Positions 1 to 8,672 of a DNA stretch of 64,000 bases are shown here, one piece after another. The notes beneath the pieces were generated by a model, which was given only the letters and a program-made list of their open reading frames with translations, did no database searches and was not told where the DNA came from. Origin of the DNA: an uncultured Lachnospiraceae bacterium (GTDB lineage Bacteria > Bacillota > Clostridia > Lachnospirales > Lachnospiraceae); the NCBI GenBank assembly GCA_934343915.1, contig CAKRIL010000015.1, positions 1 to 64,000 of the forward strand, read 5' to 3'. The translations under genes and the position numbers were made by a program. The stretch's first letter is position 1. The number at the start of each line of letters is the position of its first letter.

Positions 1-3000
1 GATACTTCTCAGAGTCACCCACATATCCCTTAAGATGCGCATCCAAATCCCTTGGATTTTCACCCCAGCTTAAAACAACACGATAATTGCTTACTTCGCC
101 TATAATCGGTGAAATGCTTCCATTTTGACTGATGCCATTGTACTCCTCGGCAGATACAACATTAAAGTATCCCGTTGTATAATCATCCTTTTTAAGCATA
201 AGCGTGTAATATCCTGCCGGGAGCTCAAGTGAATACGCTCCGTCACCATCGGTAATTGTCTGTGCAGCGTAGGCACCTGTCCTCATGTTCCATCCCTCGA
301 ACACATAAATTCTGACCTCCGGTACCCCGACACCGGTTGTTGCACTTGTAATATAGCCGCTAATCGGTTCAGCGTTGCCGTCTTTTATAAGGACTACCGG
401 AAGACTCGCAACACCATTGGCATTGACAACTGCCTTTCCCACAAAAGTGAGATAGCCATCCGCGGTAATATTAACAATGTACTCTCCCTTGTAAATATCG
501 GAAAAATCGCAGTAGGTACCATCTTCAATATCATATTCACTATAAGTATTATCCGGGAAGCTCTTATCCTGACCTTCTGCCACGATAGCAAGTCCCTCAA
601 TATCTTCGGGATTTAAGGCCGCTCCTGCCGCATCAGTGAATGAAATCTGAAGTTCTCCAAGCTCATCATAAATCTCCTCGGTATCAAAGGCTCTTCTTAT
701 AATGCTCATTTTCTCCGCATTGAATCCAAGCCTTTTTCCCGCCTGAATAAGATTACGCCTTACAGATACGAAATCAGATGAGGCATCATAACCAAGCATA
801 AGTGATTTATACCACAGCTTTTCAAGCTCTGCTGTAGGAATTCCATCCTTTTCCATAAGATATGCGGCATGGTACACAAACGATGAATTGGTATGCACCA
901 TTGCGCTTTGATATGGTTTTCCGTTATCCTGGTAATATGTACGATAATCACTGTATACAACCGGTGCATCATATCGTTCCGGGTCAGCAAGATCTCTTAT
1001 TGTCTGCCATTCCTCCCCCATAGTCGTGTCATCATGGTCTACAAACCACCCAAATACATCGGCATATCCTTCATTAATTGCTCCCGTATAATCTTCATAC
1101 GGAAAGTCATCTACACCATTACCTGCCAGAATAAAATGTAAAACACCATGGGTAAGCTCATGTGCCATAATATCAAGACCTGATGCAGTGGTCGGTGCTT
1201 TACCATTATTGACCGTTCTATTATCATAAAAATACATCTGCTTAGTTTTGCCATTCCAACACGCATTATCCTTACCGCCGAATGCATGGACATTAACCTT
1301 AATTGTCATCCCGTTGCCGTCAACGGAGTAGCGATTCAAATGATCCTTATACCAGTCGTACACCTCCATCATATTGATATACGCAGAAATTGCCGTAGGG
1401 TCGTCCCATTCAGTATTGAACTCATGTGTCCATGCTCCTGCATTATCGCCCTTAATCTCAATACCGCGCTCAATATCCTCCAGATAGTAGAAATACCAGT
1501 CTGCCTGATGAAACTGAACAGGAAAAACATGGTTTTTTCCGCTCTCGTCCTTGCCATTTCCGGTTGTTGTATAATCACCCCAGTCATATACATTGGAATA
1601 CCGCTTAAGCTCTGTTCCATCAACAGCACTTACAATAACCGTCTCGTTCTCAGACCTGCCATAATATGCAAGCACGGGGGCTGCTGCATAATCTCCAACA
1701 GCATATACAACCATTTCAATCTCCGAGAATTCCACATCAGCATATTGCGCCGTAAAATCCTCCTGAGTAAATCCTATTGAGGTATTGGTGTAATTAAGTA
1801 TAGCATCAGGAATTAATGATGAGCTGAGATAGGATGTCTCACCACTTTCTTTATCAGCCTCAATTCTTACACTGAAACCATATACTCTGTAATTATTCCA
1901 ATACTGGGCGAACGAATATATAAGGCTTTCGTCGTCATAATTGGTTGCTTTCCACACAAGTGACTCTGACGGATTATCTATTCCCAACAGTCCCCTGACA
2001 TTACAGATTGCCTGGATTGCAGACTCCGTTGAATTAACTGTTACCTCACTGAACTTTCCGCTTATCGATTCAACATACTCCATATTGTCGGTATAGGTTA
2101 TATCAACAGGACTGTTTTCATCATTAAGCTCCTCTATATCAAGTATACTGTAATTCGGTGCCTCTTCATAATTGAAAGCCGTTGCGGCAATAACCTTTAT
2201 GGTGAACTCTTTATCCGCCGATGCCTCACCAACCGTGATATGTGCCGTGAGCTTGACAGTCTCATCATTATCATAAGGTCTGGTAACGGCTCCATCTATT
2301 CCCACTACCCCTGTATCAGATGAGCTCCACAGAATATCCGCGCTCATGTCACCGTCAACCATTTCGGAGCAAAGTGTCAGATTGCGTGTGACCGAATCTG
2401 CATAGTCACCATCTGCATAATCTATCCTAAGCCTGTTCATCACCTTATACGCAAATATGTCATCCTCCGTAATCTCTGACTGCTGCTCCGTAATAAAAAC
2501 CGCCAATACCGAGATATCCTTATCAGGCATCTCAAGCGTAGTGTTCATGCTTTCAGCGTTCTCTATTTCCTCCTCATCATCCCTTACCCACTTGACAAAT
2601 ACATAGCCTGTCTCCGCCGAAGCCGTAAGCTCTACTTTTTCACCCTTTGTGTACTCACCTGATGCCGTCCCTGCCACACCGCCTGTCGATGCAGCTACGG
2701 TTAGAAAATATTTCTCATCCGAAGCTGATGTCGATTCCGAAGCCGGTTTTGACTCATTTTCATTACTATCCCCTTCGTGTATAAAAAAATGCCAACCGGT
2801 ATAACACAATGCTCCACACAGGATAATCAGGCATAAAATAACTGAAATCACACGACCTGCTTTTGGCTTCTTTTTATCCGGGGTCTTGTCCTTATTTTTA
2901 ACCTTCTTATTCTTTACATTGTTCTCTTTATCATGCGTGACCGAATCTGCCTGTGAATTAACATTACTTGCTGTAATCTTACGTTCGGTTCCGCAGTTAG

Positions 3001-3055
3001 GGCAGAATCTCGCAGTTTCTGATACCGGATTACCACAGTTTCTACAATATTTCAT
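1..3055 (-). CDS. M4 (thermolysin-like) zinc metallopeptidase, membrane-anchored, 3' end cut by window
   Basis: The reading frame is open from an ATG at 3055 to the window edge, about 1018 codons without a stop. The start has AAGGAG 9 bases upstream. Order of domains: an N-terminal zinc ribbon with two CxxC knuckles (residues 4-21), a charged linker, one membrane segment (about 65-80), an InlB-type B-repeat (about 105-175), an atypical Ig-like domain, then the peptidase. The zinc site is HELTH at about 632-636 with the third ligand in GAINEGYADVFG (E about 662); the conserved histidine segment HTNSSFVYHAAYLM follows. After it come a carboxypeptidase-regulatory-like beta domain and a piece reading SWGENPRDLDAHL, typical of a secreted beta domain. 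The protease therefore probably acts outside the cell, tethered by its N terminus, while the zinc ribbon stays inside. Substrate unknown. Family call is secure; the C terminus lies beyond the window. Confidence 0.9.
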   Translation of the reverse strand, partial: MKYCRNCGNPVSETARFCPNCGTERKITASNVNSQADSVTHDKENNVKNKKVKNKDKTPDKKKPKAGRVISVILCLIILCGALCYTGWHFFIHEGDSNENESKPASESTSASDEKYFLTVAASTGGVAGTASGEYTKGEKVELTASAETGYVFVKWVRDDEEEIENAESMNTTLEMPDKDISVLAVFITEQQSEITEDDIFAYKVMNRLRIDYADGDYADSVTRNLTLCSEMVDGDMSADILWSSSDTGVVGIDGAVTRPYDNDETVKLTAHITVGEASADKEFTIKVIAATAFNYEEAPNYSILDIEELNDENSPVDITYTDNMEYVESISGKFSEVTVNSTESAIQAICNVRGLLGIDNPSESLVWKATNYDDESLIYSFAQYWNNYRVYGFSVRIEADKESGETSYLSSSLIPDAILNYTNTSIGFTQEDFTAQYADVEFSEIEMVVYAVGDYAAAPVLAYYGRSENETVIVSAVDGTELKRYSNVYDWGDYTTTGNGKDESGKNHVFPVQFHQADWYFYYLEDIERGIEIKGDNAGAWTHEFNTEWDDPTAISAYINMMEVYDWYKDHLNRYSVDGNGMTIKVNVHAFGGKDNACWNGKTKQMYFYDNRTVNNGKAPTTASGLDIMAHELTHGVLHFILAGNGVDDFPYEDYTGAINEGYADVFGWFVDHDDTTMGEEWQTIRDLADPERYDAPVVYSDYRTYYQDNGKPYQSAMVHTNSSFVYHAAYLMEKDGIPTAELEKLWYKSLMLGYDASSDFVSVRRNLIQAGKRLGFNAEKMSIIRRAFDTEEIYDELGELQISFTDAAGAALNPEDIEGLAIVAEGQDKSFPDNTYSEYDIEDGTYCDFSDIYKGEYIVNITADGYLTFVGKAVVNANGVASLPVVLIKDGNAEPISGYITSATTGVGVPEVRIYVFEGWNMRTGAYAAQTITDGDGAYSLELPAGYYTLMLKKDDYTTGYFNVVSAEEYNGISQNGSISPIIGEVSNYRVVLSWGENPRDLDAHLKGYVGDSEKY

Positions 3056-3083
3056 ATCTTTTATCTCCTTGTTTCATTGTTAA

Positions 3084-3371
3084 TTATTCCAACACCCAAC
3101 CCTCCGCCCACGCGGCATCGAATGTAAGCGCCACCACCTTATCTTCCCTGTCAACACAGTATATAGGAAGCTCCTTAGATGCAGCAGCCGCCTTATTGGC
3201 AACATCAACCACTGCCCTCGGGCCCGCATAGGCAATACCCGCAAGCAGCAACAGCATGAATCCTGCCGCTACGCTTTTCTTGTTTTTCTTTACTAGTGAA
3301 TGCAGCTTCCGACATGCAGTTTTAAGTCCATCCGTTTTACCATTTCTTATAAACATAAAAACCCCCGACAT
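3084..3371 (-). pseudogene. Truncated polysaccharide deacetylase (PdaB-like) remnant
   Basis: A 95-residue frame carries a basic N terminus, a membrane segment (about 33-50), and the stretch LPIYCVDREDKVVALTFDAAW, which is how PdaB/PdaA-type CE4 deacetylases begin. The NodB domain normally continues for about 180 further residues with the metal-binding HxxxH motif; here the frame runs into AEGWVLE and stops. The stop is only 28 bases before the ATG of the M4 peptidase, so the rest of the gene is missing, not merely frameshifted. Start may be 3371 or the in-frame ATG at 3356 (GGGGG five bases upstream). I read this as a deletion or insertion scar. A short expressed leader-like membrane peptide cannot be excluded. 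Confidence 0.7.
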
Positions 3372-3423
3372 ATATTCCTACTAAAATATATACCGAAGGC
3401 TTTTCCCGAATACCAACTACTAT

Positions 3424-4101
3424 TTAATTCACTTCCTCAACGAAGCTTACACCCTCTACATTCTTAAGCTGTTCAATGACCTCCGCATGTTCCACGAAGC
3501 GTACCAGTTTCACAACAAGCAGTACTCCTATATGCTTATCCGAAGTTCTCGCCTTACCTGTCTCAAAATCAGATACATTAATGTCGAGCTCCCTGAGCTT
3601 CTCAAGAAGTCTTCCGACATATGAGACATCTTCGAGTTCCACATATATTCCTATGACTCTTGCATTGGTCTCCATGCGTGTCTCGACACGATGAAGCACT
3701 GTATTGATTATATAACATAATATTGTCGCAATGATTCCGGCCGAATAGAAGCCCGTTCCGAATGCAAGTCCGATACATGCCACTACCCACAACCCGGCAG
3801 CTGTTGTAAGACCTCTTATCTTCTGAAGCCCCGTCACCATAATCGTACCGGCTCCCAAAAAGCCTATACCGCTTATTACCTGAGCTGCCATTCGCGAAGC
3901 ATCTATACCTGCATAATGTTCAGCCATGTACTGATTGGTCAGCATCGCAAGAGCGGAGCCGACACACACAAGCATATGTGTTCTGAATCCCGCCGGTCGC
4001 TTCTTCTTACCTCTCTCAAGTCCCAGCAGTCCTCCGCATACCAGTGCAAGCAGCAGTCTTACCATGGTTGAGACAATATTAATACCCTGTAAATATTCCA
4101 T
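3424..4101 (-). CDS. MgtC/SapB family membrane protein
   Basis: 225 residues. The N-terminal half is hydrophobic, with about five membrane segments carrying the family signatures: GGLLGLERG (about 18-30), FRTHMLVCVGSA (about 40-50), GIGFLGAGTI (about 77-87) and GLTTAAGLWVVACIGLAFGTG (about 97-115). The last 80 or so residues form a soluble ACT-like domain (IGIYVELEDVSYVGRLLEKLRELDINV). MgtC relatives are linked to growth at low magnesium and to control of ATP synthase or metal transporters in pathogens; in clostridia the role is not settled. The gene follows the diguanylate cyclase gene by 17 bases on the same strand and is probably transcribed with it. Confidence 0.88.
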   Translation of the reverse strand: MEYLQGINIVSTMVRLLLALVCGGLLGLERGKKKRPAGFRTHMLVCVGSALAMLTNQYMAEHYAGIDASRMAAQVISGIGFLGAGTIMVTGLQKIRGLTTAAGLWVVACIGLAFGTGFYSAGIIATILCYIINTVLHRVETRMETNARVIGIYVELEDVSYVGRLLEKLRELDINVSDFETGKARTSDKHIGVLLVVKLVRFVEHAEVIEQLKNVEGVSFVEEVN

Positions 4102-4118
4102 ATATTAACAATATAGGA

Positions 4119-5267
4119 CTAGCTTCCTATCGCTGTACCAAGACCGTTCTTCATTCTTCCGTACATGCTTCCGTCACATACTATACAGTTGCGTCCGTTC
4201 TCCTTAGCCATATAAAGTGCCTGGTCAGCTTCCTCATACAGCTCTCTGACACTGTTCTCCGTATCAGGATAGGTACAGGCAGCACCCATACTTACTGTGA
4301 CATATTGGGATACCTCAACATAAGCATGTTCAATTCTAAGATCCGCAACAGCACTTCTTATCTTAAGCGCAAGTCCTATAATCTCCTTCTTATTCATATT
4401 CTGCACGAACACAAGGAACTCTTCTCCTCCTGTACGCACCACGATATCCGTCTGTCTCCTTGCGGAGCCCTCGATAGCCCCTGCTATCCTCTTAAGACAT
4501 TCATCGCCCTCAGGATGTCCGAATTTATCATTGTACTTCTTGAAAAAGTCGATATCTATCGCAATCACACCTACCATTGAATGGCTGCGCATACATATAG
4601 GCCATATAATACCCGCACGTCTTATAAAACCTCTGCGGTTGGTAAGTCCCGTGAGCGGATCCTGCTCGGAGGCAAAGGTCTTCTCCTTAAGTTCCGCCTT
4701 AGTACGTTCTCTGCTTCTGAAAAGCTCCTGAATATACCTTCCGGCCATGGTAAGAGCCACCCCGATTACTGCTGTCTCAATCGCCGCACGCACTCCGTCA
4801 ACGGCACATGCCGCCGTCATTGCTGCCGTAATCGCTGCCATGACAAGCGAATACACATTCATCTCCGACTTCAAAAAGCAAGGACACACAGCCAGCATTC
4901 CCATAAGCATAACATACGGCATTATGCTTCCGCCCGCTCCGCAGCTCATTATACATAAAGGAGTGAGCATCAACGCCGTACAGAAGTAATACACTCTGTA
5001 AGCTGATGTAATAAGCTGCTGTGCATTCTTCACTATATATAAAAGAAGCACCGCTGAGATAAGCTGCAGCATCTCACATACAATCACCATGGCTGTGACA
5101 CCAACAGGAACCTCACCGGTGGAATTACACATAATCCAATACAGCGGCAGAAGCAAGGAAAGGACGGACGAAAGTATAAGCCCTCTTTTGCAGTTGACTG
5201 CTGCCAGACGGCTCTCAAATTCTCTCTTTTTAGATGACCTGCGTGTACTTCCGGTTGCTCTGCTCAT
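4119..5267 (-). CDS. Membrane diguanylate cyclase (GGDEF domain)
   Basis: 382 residues: a basic N terminus, about six membrane segments (30-180), then a GGDEF domain (about 205-365). The active-site loop is GGEEF at about 280-284, DIDFFKKYND provides the metal-binding aspartate, and an RQTD inhibitory site sits five residues before the loop, so product inhibition is expected. It should make the second messenger c-di-GMP in response to something sensed in the membrane or periplasmic face; the sensor region resembles no named domain I recognise. The adjacent downstream gene is the MgtC homologue. A promoter and an inverted repeat lie just upstream (see 5289-5331). Confidence 0.92.
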   Translation of the reverse strand: MSRATGSTRRSSKKREFESRLAAVNCKRGLILSSVLSLLLPLYWIMCNSTGEVPVGVTAMVIVCEMLQLISAVLLLYIVKNAQQLITSAYRVYYFCTALMLTPLCIMSCGAGGSIMPYVMLMGMLAVCPCFLKSEMNVYSLVMAAITAAMTAACAVDGVRAAIETAVIGVALTMAGRYIQELFRSRERTKAELKEKTFASEQDPLTGLTNRRGFIRRAGIIWPICMRSHSMVGVIAIDIDFFKKYNDKFGHPEGDECLKRIAGAIEGSARRQTDIVVRTGGEEFLVFVQNMNKKEIIGLALKIRSAVADLRIEHAYVEVSQYVTVSMGAACTYPDTENSVRELYEEADQALYMAKENGRNCIVCDGSMYGRMKNGLGTAIGS

Positions 5268-5288
5268 ATATATCCCCGTTTCGCATAG

Positions 5289-5331
5289 TATACTTTAAAG
5301 TAAGTATATATGATAGCAGAAAAAAAATCAA
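5289..5331 (-). promoter_or_regulatory. Promoter and operator-like inverted repeat for the GGDEF-mgtC pair
   Basis: On the minus strand TTGATT (5326-5331) and TATACT (5303-5308) are spaced 17 bases, a fair sigma-A promoter. A 7-6-7 inverted repeat, TATACTT N6 AAGTATA (5289-5308), covers the -10 box and the start region, as a repressor site would. The regulator is unknown. Confidence 0.55.
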
Positions 5332-5338
5332 TATTTTT

Positions 5339-6598
5339 TTAGATACTTTTCTGAATTTTTTTACTCTTTTTTAACAATTCAATTTCATCCGGCAAAACTT
5401 TCTCATTACTGTATCTTGCCTTCTCATAAATATCAGTAATTTCATCCTGCATGCCCGTTATATACGCATTTGAAAGCTCCTTTGGGGTCATATTGCACGA
5501 AACCTTCTCTTTTTTTGCAGCCGCACTCCTGCGGACCATGCTTTTATATATTTTTCTTGCTTTCATATCCGCCGAATCGGCATATTCCCCGCGAAGAGCT
5601 CTTTTTCTTATTCGGAAGCTTTTCTCATCAGCAGGTGCCACGAATTCTCTCACATCACCTCCCGCCCGGCTCCCGCCCCTCATTCTTTTCATCAGACGCA
5701 CCGCTGCTGCCAAAATGCCTGCAATCACCGCAATAACTACGACTACACCGACAATCACCGCAATACCGTTAAGTACATCCTGCCACACTCCTGATTCCGC
5801 CTGAAAAGGAATGAAATCCGCACCTTCATCCGGCTGTGCCTCTGTCGGTTCAATGACAACCGTATTTTTCTGCTCATCATCCCTGAACAACCCGAATATG
5901 AAGCGAAGCACATAGACAATTAACTGCTTTAATGCTCCAAGCAGCTTATATACATACATATTATCCGCAAGCACCATAGCACCTGCACACAGCACTCCCA
6001 CCATCGTCATAATGAATATATCGACCTTTACCATCTGTCGTGCAGGAAAATTACCAGTGTTGTGGTTCATCGTCATGGTTCCGTTAAGATTGCTCAGGTT
6101 TCGATAGACAACCTGAAGAAGAATGAACGCCGCTCCGAAGTACAGAGCCCACTCACTGATTGCTGCTCTGTCCGTTGCCTCTCCTATTATCAGCGCACCC
6201 ACGAATATTGCACCGACTCCCACAGGTACATGTTCACTTGTATGGCCTTTATTTCCAAGTATTATGCTTATCGAGTACACTGTCAGAACAAGCACTATCA
6301 CTATATACGCCATGCGTACAACACTATCCCCGGCACTCATAGCTGCATAGACGATGGCTGCCGCATGAGCAGCTATCGTCAGCCCTCTGTTCTTACACCA
6401 CCCTCTTACTATATACAGCATGACAACAGGAACCCCGACCGCAGCCGTACAGCTTCCGATACCGATATCTGTTCTTCCGAAAAAGCCTGTCAGTACAAGC
6501 ATGAGTGCCGTGTCAAAAATCATAAACTGCATCAGTACATCAATAATATTCACCGCCCGGATGATTCCCGTATTTTTACTTACCCCTGTCTCACTCAT
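5339..6598 (-). CDS. Multi-pass membrane protein with DUF4129-like C terminus
   Basis: About 419 residues from the ATG at 6598, which overlaps the stop of the DUF58 gene and has GGGAGG 5 bases upstream; a longer in-frame start at 6694 would lie deep in that gene and is unlikely. About seven membrane segments fill the first half; another lies near residue 290. The basic cytosolic tail ends with TPKELSNAYITGMQDEITDIYEKARYSNE, the pattern (TP-EL ... ITxLYExARYS) of DUF4129 proteins. Such proteins are usual partners of MoxR and DUF58, often fused to or followed by a transglutaminase-like protein. No transglutaminase domain is visible here. This is the last gene of the long operon that starts at 17374. 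Confidence 0.75.
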   Translation of the reverse strand: MSETGVSKNTGIIRAVNIIDVLMQFMIFDTALMLVLTGFFGRTDIGIGSCTAAVGVPVVMLYIVRGWCKNRGLTIAAHAAAIVYAAMSAGDSVVRMAYIVIVLVLTVYSISIILGNKGHTSEHVPVGVGAIFVGALIIGEATDRAAISEWALYFGAAFILLQVVYRNLSNLNGTMTMNHNTGNFPARQMVKVDIFIMTMVGVLCAGAMVLADNMYVYKLLGALKQLIVYVLRFIFGLFRDDEQKNTVVIEPTEAQPDEGADFIPFQAESGVWQDVLNGIAVIVGVVVVIAVIAGILAAAVRLMKRMRGGSRAGGDVREFVAPADEKSFRIRKRALRGEYADSADMKARKIYKSMVRRSAAAKKEKVSCNMTPKELSNAYITGMQDEITDIYEKARYSNEKVLPDEIELLKKSKKIQKSI

Positions 6599-7718
6599 GT
6601 TCCACCTCCCAGCGCAGAATATTATTCTTATCCATATAATCAAAACGCTCGTCGAACCCTTTGTGACAAGGATATATCCATATCGAACCCTCACTTTCTG
6701 CTGATATCGTACTGTAATACTTCTGCAGAGGCTCCCTGCGGCTCGTCGAAATCATACAGTATATAACATTCTCACCCTGCTCAGCCATATGAGCCCTCAT
6801 CACATTCTCAAAATCGTCCGGAACCTTTTTCAAATCAATTCTTGCAAGCTTTTCCATAATTGCCGTTCTGTGGCTCTCATCACAGCCCGCCCTCATGACA
6901 AGCTCTTTTCCGGTCGTTATGTCCCTTCCGTTAGAGAGCATGCTGACCTCCACAGCCTGTCTTGTGAGCCGGCACGCAAGACTGCATGCCATTGATATCG
7001 ACTTCTCTTTCAGCTCCTCATACTCCCACACACCGTCATTTTCAAGGTTCAGAAGTATACATACCTGTCTTGCCGCCGTATAAGCATGTACATTGACTTT
7101 GAGCTCGCCTGTCTTTGCCGATGCCGTCCAGTTGACATTCTTCATGCTGTCATATGTCTCATATTCCCTTATTCCCCTGAACTCGAATGGGTCTTCGCAG
7201 GTATACTGCCTTGTGAGCACCGTTCCCATAATACGCTTGTACGGTATTTCCACCTGCTGTGATAAAATCTCCTCAGGATATACTGTTATTGTTCTGTCAA
7301 GCTTTATGACCGTCGCAAGCGTCTTATCCATCATCACATCAGTAGAGACAATATTGACATTGTCAATCCTGAAATACCCTCTCCTGGTACACACAAGCGG
7401 TATCTTTCTTGTAATTTTCTGATAAAAAAGCAAGGAGAATACATCACTCTTATAACAGTGATCCGACACATTGGTATTTACAACCTCATTCCCGAACAGA
7501 AAGCTTTTGTCAACCTCGAACTTGACCATCACCATCGGCAATGGCAGCCATTTTCTGTTCACAATCGTTTCCGTGAGAATGAGCTTTCTTCCCGGAAATG
7601 TCACATTTTCGGACACCTCTATGTCAGCCTCTATCCCCTTGCTCCAATTTTTTATATATATCTTTCTGATGACAGCAAGTACAATCATAACTGCTATCCC
7701 CATCAAAATAAGGCTCAT
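6591..7718 (-). CDS. DUF58 domain protein
   Basis: 375 residues with one N-terminal membrane segment (2-20), a beta-rich middle, and the DUF58 core EDPFEFRGIREYETYDSMKNVNWTASAKTGELKV at about 180-213, which in this family leads a von Willebrand-like fold. It starts on the base after the MoxR stop codon and overlaps the next gene by 8 bases, so the three products are almost certainly made together. MoxR ATPases with DUF58 partners behave as chaperone systems for maturation of envelope or metal-containing complexes; the client here is not evident but the operon context is surface-glycan synthesis. Confidence 0.88.
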   Translation of the reverse strand: MSLILMGIAVMIVLAVIRKIYIKNWSKGIEADIEVSENVTFPGRKLILTETIVNRKWLPLPMVMVKFEVDKSFLFGNEVVNTNVSDHCYKSDVFSLLFYQKITRKIPLVCTRRGYFRIDNVNIVSTDVMMDKTLATVIKLDRTITVYPEEILSQQVEIPYKRIMGTVLTRQYTCEDPFEFRGIREYETYDSMKNVNWTASAKTGELKVNVHAYTAARQVCILLNLENDGVWEYEELKEKSISMACSLACRLTRQAVEVSMLSNGRDITTGKELVMRAGCDESHRTAIMEKLARIDLKKVPDDFENVMRAHMAEQGENVIYCMISTSRREPLQKYYSTISAESEGSIWIYPCHKGFDERFDYMDKNNILRWEVEHE

Positions 7719-8672
7719 CTATCTGCTCCAGTCCTCAGTCGCAATCTCAGTCGCTGCAAGAATGTCATCTATAAGCTTCCTTTTTCCTTCATCACCTGCA
7801 AAGGATGATACAAGCACAAGTCTGTGTGCAAGGACATACACTGCAAGCTCCTTCACGTCCTCAGGTACGACATAGCCTCTTCCATTCACATATGCATAAG
7901 CTTTTGCCGCCTTAAGCAGTGCAAGCGTTCCACGCGGACTCACTCCGAGCTTTATATCATGGTTATGTCTTGTAGCTTCAACAATAGCTGCTATATACTC
8001 AATAACCGCCTTGTGAACGTATATGTCAGCCAGCTCCTCCTGCATTGCCGCAAGCTCCGCTGTCGTACATACGGCATCGGGCAGCTTGGTGCTTTTTCCC
8101 GCCGTGTCTCCCATGAAGCGCTCCATAATTTTAATCTCATCATTCTTATCCGGCAGCCCCATGGAAAGCTTTATCATAAATCTGTCAAGCTGTGCCTCAG
8201 GCAGCGGGAATGTTCCCGCCGTTTCAACAGGGTTCTGTGTTGCTATGACAATAAACGGTTCTTCAAGAGGATAAGTTACACCATCAATCGTAACCTGATG
8301 CTCCTCCATACATTCAAGAAGGCTTGACTGTGTTCTCGGTGTGGCACGGTTAATCTCATCTGCCAGCACAATATTGGCGAACACAGGTCCCTTCCTCAAT
8401 GTAAATTCTCCCGTCTTTCTGTTATAAAAGTTAATGCCCGTCACATCAGACGGAAGCAGGTCTGGAGTGAACTGTATTCTCGAGAACGCTCCGTCCATGC
8501 TTCCTGCAAGGCTCTTCGCCATGACAGTCTTTCCCGTTCCCGGAACATCTTCGAGAAGAATATGACCTCCGGCAAGCATGGACGTAAGAATAAGCTTTAT
8601 TACGTCCTCCTTGCCGACTATGACTGATGAAATGTTTTTTCTGATTTCGTCTAATTTCTCTCTGTTAGCCAT
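7719..8672 (-). CDS. MoxR-type AAA+ ATPase
   Basis: 317 residues, normal length for MoxR. Walker A is VPGTGKT at about 43-49; Walker B is IVLADEINRA at about 103-112, followed by TQSSLLECMEE and the sensor region IATQNPVETAGTFPLPEAQLDRFM, then GVSPRGTLALLKAAKAYAY in the lid. Start at 8672 has AAGGAG five bases upstream and overlaps the previous stop by 8 bases. It is expected to remodel a partner through the DUF58 protein encoded next. Confidence 0.93.
   Translation of the reverse strand: MANREKLDEIRKNISSVIVGKEDVIKLILTSMLAGGHILLEDVPGTGKTVMAKSLAGSMDGAFSRIQFTPDLLPSDVTGINFYNRKTGEFTLRKGPVFANIVLADEINRATPRTQSSLLECMEEHQVTIDGVTYPLEEPFIVIATQNPVETAGTFPLPEAQLDRFMIKLSMGLPDKNDEIKIMERFMGDTAGKSTKLPDAVCTTAELAAMQEELADIYVHKAVIEYIAAIVEATRHNHDIKLGVSPRGTLALLKAAKAYAYVNGRGYVVPEDVKELAVYVLAHRLVLVSSFAGDEGKRKLIDDILAATEIATEDWSR

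Noticed and set aside
6062..6766. 234-codon open frame on the plus strand
   Set aside because: It lies antisense to the DUF58 and DUF4129-like genes, lacks a ribosome site and has a composition rich in Tyr/His/Arg typical of a shadow frame.
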